From the NCBI GenBank assembly GCA_046582565.1, contig JAYGED010000189.1, positions 1 to 12,298 on the forward strand: a DNA stretch of 12,298 bases, given 5' to 3'. Below, in pieces: positions 1 to 6,794 of this stretch (the stretch's first letter is position 1; every line of letters starts with the position of its first letter). Source of the stretch: JAYGED01 sp046582565. Lineage in GTDB: Bacteria; Pseudomonadota; Alphaproteobacteria; JAAXGF01. The notes beneath the pieces were generated by a model that saw only the letters and a list, made by a program, of their open reading frames with translations, was not told the DNA's origin and made no database searches. A program made the position numbers and the translations under genes.

Positions 1-524
1 ACGCGCTGCTGCATGCCGCCGGACAGTTCCCTCGGGAAGCGGTCTTCGTAACCGTCGAGATTGACCATGTTCAAACAGCGCTGAGACACCTCCCAGCGCT
101 TCGATTTAGGCTCGCCGCGAATCTGCAAGGGAAGCCCGACATTGTCGCGCACCGTGCGATGGGGCAGCAACGCCATATGCTGGAATACCATGCCGATATG
201 CATAGCGCGCATTTCCCGCAGCTCTTCACCGCCGAGAGTCGTCATGTCCTTGCCGAGGACGAAGATCTTGCCGGCGGTTGGTTCAATCAACTGGTTGAGG
301 TGGCGGACCATGGTCGATTTGCCGGACCCGGACAGGCCCATGACGCAGAAAATTTCACCGCGTTTGACACTGAATGAGCAATCGGCAATGCCGATTACGC
401 ATCCGAATTCCTCCAGAATTTCCGGCTTGGTGAGTCCGCGCGATTTAACGGCTTCCATGGCTTCCATGGCCTGTTCGCCGAAAATCTTCCAGACATTTTC
501 AAGGATAATGACGTCCTCTTCCAC
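1..524 (-). CDS. Glycine betaine/proline-type ABC transporter ATP-binding protein (ProV/OpuAA-like), 3' end outside window
   Basis: This is the ATPase subunit of an osmolyte or quaternary-amine importer, acting on the cytoplasmic face of the inner membrane. About 174 residues are visible. The N-terminal extension before the nucleotide-binding domain (IFGEQ...AMEAMEAVKSRGLTKPEILEEFG) is characteristic of ProV and OpuAA rather than generic ABC ATPases. The Walker A motif is GLSGSGKST, the Q-loop reads FQHMALLPHRTV, and the signature LSGGMQQR lies right at the window edge. Walker B and any C-terminal CBS domains are outside. The start is GTG at 524, chosen because GGGGAGGAGG (530-539) sits 5 nt upstream and the protein then begins VEEDVIILENVWKIFG, in line with ProV. 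It lies 105 bp downstream of the binding-protein gene, so the two are probably co-transcribed. The permease is not visible and should follow to the left. Family assignment is firm; the transported substrate is not. Confidence 0.93.
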   Translation of the reverse strand, partial: MEEDVIILENVWKIFGEQAMEAMEAVKSRGLTKPEILEEFGCVIGIADCSFSVKRGEIFCVMGLSGSGKSTMVRHLNQLIEPTAGKIFVLGKDMTTLGGEELREMRAMHIGMVFQHMALLPHRTVRDNVGLPLQIRGEPKSKRWEVSQRCLNMVNLDGYEDRFPRELSGGMQQR

Positions 525-529
525 GCGAA

Positions 530-539
530 CCTCCTCCCC
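530..539 (-). promoter_or_regulatory. Strong Shine-Dalgarno deciding a GTG start
   Basis: On the minus strand GGGGAGGAGG is followed after TTCGC by GTG at 524. No equally placed ATG is present, so this site fixes the start of the ProV-like ATPase. Confidence 0.75.
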
Positions 540-582
540 GGAAAACTTATTATACAGGTTGTTACCTGGTTTTCCTTAGTCA

Positions 583-609
583 CCGGCGGCGCCATGAAGG
601 CGCCGCCGG
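583..609 (-). terminator. Perfect GC-rich intercistronic hairpin after the binding-protein gene
   Basis: The arms CCGGCGGCGCC (583-593) and GGCGCCGCCGG (599-609) are perfect 11-bp complements around a 5-nt loop, beginning 20 nt after the stop of the periplasmic binding-protein gene. On the minus strand no T-run follows (TGACTAAGGAAAACC), so it is not a classical intrinsic terminator. In ABC importer operons a hairpin here commonly protects the binding-protein mRNA 3' end or partly attenuates read-through, which keeps the binding protein in excess over the ATPase. That role is inferred from position. A smaller 5-bp inverted repeat (CAGGT/ACCTG, 555-568) lies just downstream in the same gap. 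Confidence 0.6.
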
Positions 610-629
610 AGCAATGGTTAAGCGGTCGG

Positions 630-1586
630 TTATTTAAGCCAGGTATCCACAAGTGAAGCGTTGTCCGCAACCCATTTCTTGGCAAACTCGGCCGGATCCT
701 GTTTTTCAACAACCAGCGCGTAGGTCATGGTCGACACGATGTTGGTGTCAAGCTTGACCTTGGATAGCAACGCCGCAGCCTCGGGCTGGTCGTTTTCAAG
801 AGCCGCTGCATAGTGAATATGCAGATAGGCCGTATCCCAGGCAACAGCGGCATCGGATTTTTCGAGCCATTCGGGATCGTCCGTCGGCTGGATCACTGTC
901 CACTTGGCCGCGTCGTAAGCGGGTTCTTTCAGGATAACCAGCTCATGCAGCGCGAACATGTGGTGTGGCGTGTAGCAGAAGAACACGATGTTCTTGTTCT
1001 GCGACACCGCGTTGTCGACCTCGGCCATGGCCAGGGTTTCATCCATTTCCTTGAGCTTCATGGTCTCGTCATAGCCGTAGGACTTGGCGCGGATCTTCTC
1101 GACATTGGTCGATGCCCAACCGGAAGCACCGATCCAGATCTCACCTTGGCCGTCGCCGTCGCTGTCGAAATTCTTGGCCATGTCGGGATCGGTCAGTTCG
1201 ATCAGATCGACGATGCCGGTCCTCTCGGCGGTGCTTTTGGTGACGCACATGGCCTGATCGCCGGCGACGCCGTTCGGGTTCATCCGCACGGATTGCTTCT
1301 CTTTTACAAACGTGTTGTTGAGATTTACCTGATTGGGCATCCAGACTTCCGGATGCACCTGCATGGCGCCCGAGTCCATGGCCTCGAAAACCACCGGATT
1401 GGTGCCATTCTGCAGCTCAACTTCAAGACCGAGATTGTCTTCGATGACAACCTTGAGCACATGGGCGGTGACGCGCACCGACGGCCAATTCGGCACGCCG
1501 ATTACGATGTCGGCCGCCTGCGCCACGGATGCGACGCCCATGACGGAAGCGAGACAGGCGCCGATAATAATTTTCGGGATTTTCAT
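630..1586 (-). CDS. Glycine betaine/proline-type ABC transporter periplasmic substrate-binding protein (ProX/OpuAC family)
   Basis: This 318-residue periplasmic receptor delivers a quaternary-amine or betaine-like ligand to the ABC importer whose ATPase follows. Residues 1-24 form a Sec signal peptide: a basic start (MKIPK), a hydrophobic core and an AQA-A cleavage site. The mature part has the OpuAC layout, with PNWPSVRVTAHV near the start, HPEVWMPN, a DSDGDGQGEIW loop resembling the DxxGDGK loop of E. coli ProX, GASGWAS, and CYTPHHMFALHEL. The Trp and Tyr residues in these stretches are candidates for the aromatic cage that holds a trimethylammonium group, though I cannot assign them individually. 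The start ATG at 1586 has GGAGGAAAT (1592-1600) at good distance. It lies 108 bp after the aminotransferase gene on the same strand, so it may share that transcript or have its own promoter. Ligand specificity (betaine, proline, choline, carnitine or other) is not determined. Confidence 0.93.
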   Translation of the reverse strand: MKIPKIIIGACLASVMGVASVAQAADIVIGVPNWPSVRVTAHVLKVVIEDNLGLEVELQNGTNPVVFEAMDSGAMQVHPEVWMPNQVNLNNTFVKEKQSVRMNPNGVAGDQAMCVTKSTAERTGIVDLIELTDPDMAKNFDSDGDGQGEIWIGASGWASTNVEKIRAKSYGYDETMKLKEMDETLAMAEVDNAVSQNKNIVFFCYTPHHMFALHELVILKEPAYDAAKWTVIQPTDDPEWLEKSDAAVAWDTAYLHIHYAAALENDQPEAAALLSKVKLDTNIVSTMTYALVVEKQDPAEFAKKWVADNASLVDTWLK

Positions 1587-1694
1587 TTTAGATTTCCTCC
1601 AGGTTTATGGTGATTGCATCGAATATTTTTGGTTTTCTATCCGGCATGATGCGATTGGCCGCACAGTTAAATAGGGAATACGTCCATAGAATTT

Positions 1695-2933
1695 TCATCT
1701 CCGCGCGGCCTTATCCATAGCCTCGCCGAGCACCGTGGCGATGGCCTTGCAATCCGCCGCGGTGAGCCACACTGGCAGCCGTATATCGCACAGCCCGTGC
1801 AACACGCGGTCCGCGTTCGGCACGTCCGTGCTGTTGTGCCCGGCAAGATATCGCCAGTGATCGTGACGGCTTGTGAAGCCAATGGGCTCCGGGTTGCCAA
1901 ACCATTTCACATGCACCCCGTGGTCATCGGCGTAGTCGAGAAATGCTTTTATCCGCTCATCCGAAAGATCCTCGACGGAAAACTGTAGGGAGCTCGGAAC
2001 GAATTCCTCTTTTTTGGGGCGTTTCGGCATCCCCAAATGATCGATGTTATCGATCAACGGTTCCAGGCTGTCGTAGATTTCACGCCAGCGCTTATTGCGC
2101 TCGTCGAGAACCGGCAACTGGGAGCGCAGAATTGTCGCGACCAGTCCGGACATGCGCATTGAGCAGTTCGGCGTGTTGTAGCGATGGCGCTCAAATGCCT
2201 CGAGCGGGGGCCGGGCGCGATGCTGGGCGTAAAGCATATAGCTGCCGGAATACAGCACGGCACGGGCGGCAATGTCATCGTCGTCCGTGACGATCAGGCC
2301 GCCTTCGCCCGAATTGATATGCTTGAAGGTCTGGGTGCTGAAACAACCGACCGCGCCGAACGTTCCCGTAAGGCGGCCGTTCCAGCCAGCCCCCATGGTA
2401 TGGGCGCAATCCTCGATGACGATCAGGCCGCGTCGCGTGCATACCGCCATCACTGCATCCATGTCGGGGATGTGCCCCCGCATGTAGGACAGCATCAAAA
2501 CACGCGCATCGCTCGCCGCCGCCTTGCGGTCCAGGTCCTCGATGTCGATCCTGTAATTGTCGTCGATATCGATGAACACCGCTTCCGCGCCGGCATGGAC
2601 GACCGCCCCCGGAACCGGCGCCAGGGTGAAAGCGTTCATCAACACCTTGTCGCCGGTCTCCACACCGACCGCCTTGAGCGCGATGAACAGGGAACAGCCA
2701 CCGGAATTGACGCCTAGGCAATACTTGCGACCAGCATATTGCGCGAACTCCTCCTCGAGAGCGGCGGCCTCGGGTGCCGAGTTGCGGTCCTCGCCATAGC
2801 GAAACAGCCGGCCGTCCCGCATCAGTCGCACCGCCGCTTCGATGCCGGTCTCCGGGATCGGATCGGGCGCGCTCAGATCGCCTTCGAAGATGGTTTCTTC
2901 CGTGGACGGAACCAGGGATGTGGAATCGGGCAT
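1695..2933 (-). CDS. DegT/DnrJ/EryC1/StrS-family PLP-dependent aminotransferase
   Basis: This 412-residue cytosolic fold-type I PLP enzyme belongs to the family that usually transaminates keto-sugars, with some members acting on other ketones or aldehydes. An acidic N-terminal stretch leads into the substrate loop GRLFRYGEDRNS (about 41-52). The cofactor-pocket segment GVNSGGCSLFIAL is near 74-85 and IEDCAHTMGA near 173-182, with Asp175 expected to pair with the PLP pyridine nitrogen. The PLP lysine is Lys204 in TFKHINSGEGG. All expected catalytic residues are present and the length is near the family norm of 370-420. The start ATG overlaps the stop of the upstream dehydrogenase gene by one base (TGATG at 2931-2935), which implies translational coupling. 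No sugar-nucleotide or cell-envelope gene is nearby, so an amino-sugar role is unlikely. Acting on the carbonyl made by the coupled dehydrogenase is a reasonable inference. The true substrate is unknown. Confidence 0.9.
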   Translation of the reverse strand: MPDSTSLVPSTEETIFEGDLSAPDPIPETGIEAAVRLMRDGRLFRYGEDRNSAPEAAALEEEFAQYAGRKYCLGVNSGGCSLFIALKAVGVETGDKVLMNAFTLAPVPGAVVHAGAEAVFIDIDDNYRIDIEDLDRKAAASDARVLMLSYMRGHIPDMDAVMAVCTRRGLIVIEDCAHTMGAGWNGRLTGTFGAVGCFSTQTFKHINSGEGGLIVTDDDDIAARAVLYSGSYMLYAQHRARPPLEAFERHRYNTPNCSMRMSGLVATILRSQLPVLDERNKRWREIYDSLEPLIDNIDHLGMPKRPKKEEFVPSSLQFSVEDLSDERIKAFLDYADDHGVHVKWFGNPEPIGFTSRHDHWRYLAGHNSTDVPNADRVLHGLCDIRLPVWLTAADCKAIATVLGEAMDKAARR

Positions 2934-4246
2934 CAGGTTGTTCCGTCGGCAGAAAGATCGAAGGTCTCGTCGGGAAAATACTTGGCCAGACGGACGTCAC
3001 CGGTCATGGCATGCCCTTCCATGCCTTCGAGCCGCGAAATCCGGCTCGCCACCTGGGCAATCGAGTGGGTGGCGCCCTGGGTCATGCGCTGATAGGTGAG
3101 CACCTTGACAAATTTCTGCGCATTCAGGCCACCGGAATAACGCCCGGCGCCCCGGGTCGGGAGTATATGGTTGGGACCGGAGCACTTGTCGCCAAACGCC
3201 ACTGTGGTTTCCTCACCCAGGAACAGGGAGCCGTAATTCCTGAGATTCGTCAGCCACCAGTTGAGATCCTCGGCCTGGACCTGGAGATGCTCCGGCGCAT
3301 AGCGGTCGCACACCGCGCAGGCCTCTTCACGGCTGTCCGTCACGACGATCTCACCGAAATCCCGCCAGGCGGCCTCCGCCGACGAACGCGACAGGTTCGG
3401 CAAGGCGGCGATGATTTCCGGCATCAGTTTGAAAACGCGCTCACCGAGGGCGCGGCTCGTGGTCGCCAGCCAGACCGGCGAGTCGGGACCGTGTTCCGCC
3501 TGACCGGCGAGGTCCGCCGCGACGATAGCCGGATCGGCCGTGCCGTCGGCGACGACCATGGATTCGGTCGGCCCGGCGATGACGTCGATGCCGACACGGC
3601 CGTAGAGCATGCGCTTGGCCTCGGCGACATAACTGTTGCCGGGGCCGACGATGATATCGGCGGGATGGCCCGAGAAATAGCCAAAGGCCAGCGCCGCCAC
3701 GCCCTGCACCCCACCCAGCGCGAGCACCGTATCGGCCCCCGCCAGGCGCATGGCATAAAGGATTGCGGGATTGACGCGTTGATCGCCCTTGGCGGGAGAC
3801 GTGGCGATGACATGTTCGACGCCCGCCACTTTTGCCGTACAGACGCTCATGATCGCCGACGCGGCGTGGGCAAATCGACCGCCGGGCACGTAGCACCCGG
3901 CGGTCGTCACCGGTATGAGACGCTGCCCGACGATCAGGCCTTTGAACAGTTCGACTTCAAACGCCTGTTGAGAGTCTCGCTGGCGAAGCGCGAAGTCCCG
4001 CACCCGTGTGTGGGCAAATCGCAGATCGTCCTTGACGGTCTCTGAGAGGGTCTTCTCCGCGTCGCTAAACCAGTCCTCGGGAACGATGATGTCGCCGTCC
4101 CAGCCATCGAGTTTTTGAGCATAGTCCCGCGTGGCGTCCTCGCCACCTGATTCGATGTCAGCCAGCATTTTCGACACCACGGCAGCCGTGTTGTCGTCGG
4201 CGTCAGCCGGCCGCTTCAGCGCCCGCTTGAGATAGAACTCCCCCAT
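2933..4246 (-). CDS. Histidinol-dehydrogenase-family NAD-dependent dehydrogenase, probably not HisD
   Basis: This 437-residue zinc-dependent dehydrogenase has the HisD fold, whose members oxidise a primary alcohol through an aldehyde to a carboxylate, or a secondary alcohol to a ketone. The HisD catalytic set is intact: Gln249 and His252 in GQAEHGPDS, Glu319-His320 in APEHL, Asp353 in the GDK segment and His412 in EGMEGHA. The segment GPGNSYVAEAKR (201-212) and AGPTES (224-229) also fit. The motif GDKCSGPNHILPT (352-364) replaces the GDYxxGxNHVLPT typical of biosynthetic HisD. As I recall, the GDKxSGPNH form occurs in sulfopropanediol 3-dehydrogenase (HpsN)-like paralogues. No other his gene is adjacent. 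It is the first gene of the leftward operon, running away from the LacI-type operator at 4288-4301. The start ATG at 4246 has AAGGAA about 10 nt upstream. A catabolic role is inferred; the substrate is unknown. Confidence 0.88.
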   Translation of the reverse strand: MGEFYLKRALKRPADADDNTAAVVSKMLADIESGGEDATRDYAQKLDGWDGDIIVPEDWFSDAEKTLSETVKDDLRFAHTRVRDFALRQRDSQQAFEVELFKGLIVGQRLIPVTTAGCYVPGGRFAHAASAIMSVCTAKVAGVEHVIATSPAKGDQRVNPAILYAMRLAGADTVLALGGVQGVAALAFGYFSGHPADIIVGPGNSYVAEAKRMLYGRVGIDVIAGPTESMVVADGTADPAIVAADLAGQAEHGPDSPVWLATTSRALGERVFKLMPEIIAALPNLSRSSAEAAWRDFGEIVVTDSREEACAVCDRYAPEHLQVQAEDLNWWLTNLRNYGSLFLGEETTVAFGDKCSGPNHILPTRGAGRYSGGLNAQKFVKVLTYQRMTQGATHSIAQVASRISRLEGMEGHAMTGDVRLAKYFPDETFDLSADGTT

Positions 4247-4275
4247 TCGCGTCTCGTTCCTTGATAAATTCCCAC

Positions 4276-4305
4276 TTGACGTTTTATTGAAAGCGCTTTC
4301 ATAAT
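4276..4305 (+). promoter_or_regulatory. Candidate sigma70 promoter toward the lacI-type gene, overlapping the operator
   Basis: TTGACG (4276-4281), an 18-bp spacer and CATAAT (4300-4305) resemble a -35/-10 pair on the plus strand. The spacer and the first base of the -10 overlap the palindrome at 4288-4301, so bound repressor would occlude RNA polymerase. It would give a long leader of about 130 nt before the regulator start. Other AT-rich -10-like boxes nearer the gene (around 4391-4415) are alternatives. Confidence 0.4.
4288..4301. promoter_or_regulatory. LacI-family operator O1, perfect 14-bp palindrome
   Basis: TGAAAGCGCTTTCA is a perfect inverted repeat with the central CG step expected for LacI/GalR-family regulators, close to the classical TGNAANCGNTNNCA pattern. 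It lies 41 bp upstream of the dehydrogenase start and 142 bp upstream of the regulator start. It is the natural binding site for the LacI-family protein encoded at 4444, which would let one regulator control both directions. The assignment to that protein is inferred from proximity and family consensus. Confidence 0.85.
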
Positions 4306-4333
4306 CTTAGGCATGACGCAAATATTGAGTCAA
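4304..4333 (-). promoter_or_regulatory. Candidate sigma70 promoter toward the dehydrogenase operon
   Basis: Read on the minus strand, TTGACT (4328-4333), an 18-bp spacer and TAAGAT (4304-4309) form a moderate -35/-10 match. Transcription would begin inside or just beyond operator O1, the usual geometry for steric repression. The -10 is a 4/6 match, so confidence is limited. Confidence 0.4.
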
Positions 4334-4443
4334 TCACAAGAATACGCTGTATGGCCGAATGACTGGATATTTTCATAAAAAATCGAAAAATATAGTATTT
4401 TTGGACATAATATCGCCCATTCGAAGCCTGACGAATTGTTTGA

Positions 4444-5499
4444 ATGACCGCAAAGAAAATTGAAAGCGCTATTAAAATTCCTCGTCCGTCGGGTGTGACG
4501 CTGGAGGATATTGCAAAAGCCGCCGAGGTTTCCCTGGCCACCGCATCGCGTTGTCTGAACCGCCCTGAAAGCGTCCGGCCCGAGAAGCGGAAACGAATTT
4601 TCGAGGCCGTTGAACGACTCAATTACGTGCCGCATGGCGCGGCAAGAGCGCTGGCCTCCAAGCGGACCCGAATGATCGGTGCCGTATTTCCCTCCCTCGA
4701 CAACACTCTGTTCGGCGGCGCTCTTGACACTTTTCAGAAAACCGTGGCAATCGCCGGATACACGGTTCTTATCGCGTCCTCGGAATACGATCCAGACCGT
4801 GAGCGCACCCATATCCAGAACCTGCTGGCAAGCGGCGTCGAAGCGCTATTGCTGGTCGGCGCCGCGCGTGATCCAGCAATCTATCGGCTGATCGACGCCA
4901 AGCATGTTCCCTACGTTCTGTCATGGGTCTACGAGCCGGATCGACAACACGCCTATGTCGGTTTCGATAATGCGGGCGCGGCAGCGCATCTGACGGACTA
5001 TCTGATGATGCTGGGGCATCGCCGGTTCGGCGTGATATCGGGGATTACCGATGGCAATGATCGCGCGCAATCGCGCCTGCGCGGCATTCAATCCGCCCTA
5101 GCGGACAAAGCGCTCGAACTCGATCCGGAATGCCTGTTTGAAAGACGCTTCAGCGTCGAGGATGGCCGCAATGTATTCCATCTATTAATGTCCATGGCCA
5201 TTCCGCCGACCGCAATCATCTGCGGATCGGCGCCGTTTGCCTATGGCTCGCTGTTTGAAGCGGCGGAAATGGAAATCGAGGTACCCGATACCGTCTCGGT
5301 GGCCTGCTTCGACGATATGTGGCTGGCCCCGCATATCTCGCCGCCGCTGACCACCGTGCGCACGCCGCGCTATGAAATGGGCGAGCAGGCGGCGCATTAT
5401 CTGATTGCCAAGCTCGAAGGCCGGCAAGTCGTCCTGCCCCGCGCGCTCGAGACCAAGCTCGTGGTTCGCAAGTCGACCGGACCGGCCCCGACCGAATAA
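4444..5499 (+). CDS. LacI/GalR-family transcriptional regulator
   Basis: This 351-residue cytosolic DNA-binding protein is probably a ligand-relieved repressor of both flanking operons. The N-terminal helix-turn-helix is VTLEDIAKAAEVSLATASRCLN (about 18-39). The usual AGVS and TVSR triplets appear as AEVS and TASR. The hinge helix follows (LNYVPHGAARALASKRT), then a periplasmic-binding-like effector domain with IGAVFPSLDN, ALLLVGAA, GHRRFGVISG, and FDDMWLAPHISPPLTTVRTP near the C-terminus. Length and layout are those of an intact member. The ATG at 4444 places about 17 residues before the helix-turn-helix, slightly more than usual. No convincing Shine-Dalgarno is seen, so GTG at 4495 is a weaker alternative. 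It is the first gene of the rightward operon, with the next gene 51 bp on. Operator-like sites at 4288 and inside its own first codons suggest autoregulation. Confidence 0.93.
   Translation: MTAKKIESAIKIPRPSGVTLEDIAKAAEVSLATASRCLNRPESVRPEKRKRIFEAVERLNYVPHGAARALASKRTRMIGAVFPSLDNTLFGGALDTFQKTVAIAGYTVLIASSEYDPDRERTHIQNLLASGVEALLLVGAARDPAIYRLIDAKHVPYVLSWVYEPDRQHAYVGFDNAGAAAHLTDYLMMLGHRRFGVISGITDGNDRAQSRLRGIQSALADKALELDPECLFERRFSVEDGRNVFHLLMSMAIPPTAIICGSAPFAYGSLFEAAEMEIEVPDTVSVACFDDMWLAPHISPPLTTVRTPRYEMGEQAAHYLIAKLEGRQVVLPRALETKLVVRKSTGPAPTE
4461..4474. promoter_or_regulatory. Second LacI-type operator-like site O2 within the regulator's first codons
   Basis: TGAAAGCGCTATTA matches O1 (TGAAAGCGCTTTCA) at 12 of 14 positions, with an intact left half and central CG. 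It covers codons 6-11 of the regulator gene. Its centre is 173 bp from that of O1, so it could act as an auxiliary looping site or an autoregulatory roadblock. The coincidence could also come from coding constraint (residues ESAI). Confidence 0.5.
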
Positions 5500-5550
5500 C
5501 CAACCCCGAATCACCCCACCCCAACAATCGTCCCTCGGAGCGACATTGCA

Positions 5551-6780
5551 ATGCCCACGACCGAAAAAGCCGACCTTCCCACCTTCGTGACCAACCTCGA
5601 ATGCTCGATGACCGGCGAAACATTCGAGGCGGATCGTATTCACGGTCTGTCGCCCGTAGGGCGCCCCTTACTGGTGCGATATGACCTTGACGCCTTGGCA
5701 AAGGCCATCGACAAGGAAACCCTGGCCCGGCGTACGGGCGGTTTCTGGCGCTATCGCGAATTTTTGCCCGTGCGTCGTGAGGAGAACGTCATTCGCTTGG
5801 GCGAGGAAATGACCCCGCTGATCCGGCTCAGGCGCATCGTTCCCGATAGCGCCGAGGTCATCATCAAGGACGAGGGGCGTCTGCCAACCGGGTCTTTCAA
5901 GGCGCGCGGTCTGGCGCTTGCCGTCTCCATGGCCAAGGAACTTGGCATTCACCATCTCGCCATGCCGACCAATGGCAACGCCGGCGCGGCGATGGCGGCC
6001 TATGCGACTCGCGCCGGCATGCGCTCGACCGTCTTCTGCCCCGCAGACACGCCGGATGTTAATGTCCGCGAGATCGAGCTGCAGGGGGCGACGGTTTATC
6101 GGGTCAACGGCCTGATCAACGATTGCGGCAAGATCGTTGGAGAAGGAAAAGACGCGGCCGGATGGTTCGATCTTTCGACCCTGAAGGAGCCCTATCGGAT
6201 CGAAGGCAAGAAGACCATGGGCCTGGAGATTGCCGAGCAACTAGCGTGGGAACTGCCGGATGTTATCCTCTATCCGACCGGCGGCGGTACCGGGTTGATC
6301 GGCATGTGGAAAGCCTTTGACGAGTTGGAGAAGATCGGCTGGATCGGCTCCAATCGTCCCCGCATGGTGGCGGTTCAGGCGAGCGGCTGCGCGCCCATCG
6401 TCAAGGCCTTCGAAGACGGCGAAGAGCATGCGCCGCTGTGGGAGAATGCCCACACCTTTGCCGCCGGCATCCGGGTTCCCATCGCGGTAGGCGACTTTCT
6501 GATCCTCCGCGCCGTCCGCCAATCGGGCGGCTTCGCTATCGCGGTCGACGACGATGCCATACTCGCGGCCCGCAACCGAGTGGCATACGACGAGGGTGTC
6601 CTTCTATGCCCCGAGGGTGCGGCGACATTCGCGGCCTACGAACAGGGGATGAAGGATGGCCGTATCGGCGCCAACGAACGAGTCGTTCTCTACAATTGCG
6701 CTACCGGGCTCAAATACCCCATGCCGAGCGTCGAGCGAGATCTGGATCGCAACCAACCGGTCGATTACGAACAATTTTAG
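5551..6780 (+). CDS. Threonine-synthase-like fold-type II PLP enzyme
   Basis: This 409-residue cytosolic PLP lyase or synthase is of the ThrC/cysteate-synthase/diaminopropionate-ammonia-lyase kind, carrying out beta- or gamma-elimination/replacement. The PLP lysine is Lys117 in PTGSFKARG, the substrate-binding loop is TNGNAG (140-145) and the phosphate-binding loop is PTGGGTG (242-248). The N-terminus has the small domain seen before the catalytic core in many ThrC proteins (LECSMTGETF...GRPLLVRYD). Only Cys18 remains of the cysteines that form a zinc-ribbon-like pattern in other members. Context is catabolic, with no homoserine kinase or dehydrogenase nearby, so housekeeping threonine synthesis is unlikely. 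Removal of ammonia or another leaving group from a hydroxy- or amino-acid intermediate is an inference. The start ATG at 5551 has CGGAG 10 nt upstream. The gene sits 51 bp after the regulator and 28 bp before the flavoprotein. Confidence 0.88.
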   Translation: MPTTEKADLPTFVTNLECSMTGETFEADRIHGLSPVGRPLLVRYDLDALAKAIDKETLARRTGGFWRYREFLPVRREENVIRLGEEMTPLIRLRRIVPDSAEVIIKDEGRLPTGSFKARGLALAVSMAKELGIHHLAMPTNGNAGAAMAAYATRAGMRSTVFCPADTPDVNVREIELQGATVYRVNGLINDCGKIVGEGKDAAGWFDLSTLKEPYRIEGKKTMGLEIAEQLAWELPDVILYPTGGGTGLIGMWKAFDELEKIGWIGSNRPRMVAVQASGCAPIVKAFEDGEEHAPLWENAHTFAAGIRVPIAVGDFLILRAVRQSGGFAIAVDDDAILAARNRVAYDEGVLLCPEGAATFAAYEQGMKDGRIGANERVVLYNCATGLKYPMPSVERDLDRNQPVDYEQF

Positions 6781-6794
6781 TTTGAGGAAACGCT

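Larger units (their letters stand above)
4247..4443. promoter_or_regulatory. Divergent AT-rich control region between the two operons
   Basis: This 197-bp region separates the leftward dehydrogenase operon from the rightward regulator operon. It is much richer in A and T than its flanks, particularly at 4365-4425. It contains the LacI-type palindrome, a candidate sigma70 promoter in each direction, and A/T tracts around 4374-4402 that could support bending or an UP element. I see no coding potential in it. Confidence 0.75.

Noticed and set aside
451..468. Tandem 9-bp repeat GCTTCCATG x2 in the ATPase gene
   Set aside because: It only duplicates three codons (Met-Glu-Ala) in the N-terminal extension, where such drift is tolerated. 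No wider repeat structure is present.
547..577. TATAAT on the minus strand in front of the ATPase gene as a separate promoter
   Set aside because: The -10 is good, but the expected -35 position reads AAGGAA, far from TTGACA, and the gap is better explained as an intercistronic region.
630..1586. Lipoprotein signal at Cys11 of the binding protein (IGAC)
   Set aside because: The cysteine is too early, within the hydrophobic core, and a clear AQA-A signal peptidase I site follows at residue 24.
813..1613. Long open frame on the plus strand opposite the binding-protein gene
   Set aside because: It is antisense to a well-supported ProX-like gene and shows no recognisable domain. High-GC third-position bias creates such shadows.
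2774..4045. Long plus-strand open frame (423 codons) opposite the HisD-like gene
   Set aside because: It is Arg/Gly/His-rich and without motifs, and it mirrors the HisD-like and aminotransferase genes. It is a shadow of high-GC coding DNA.
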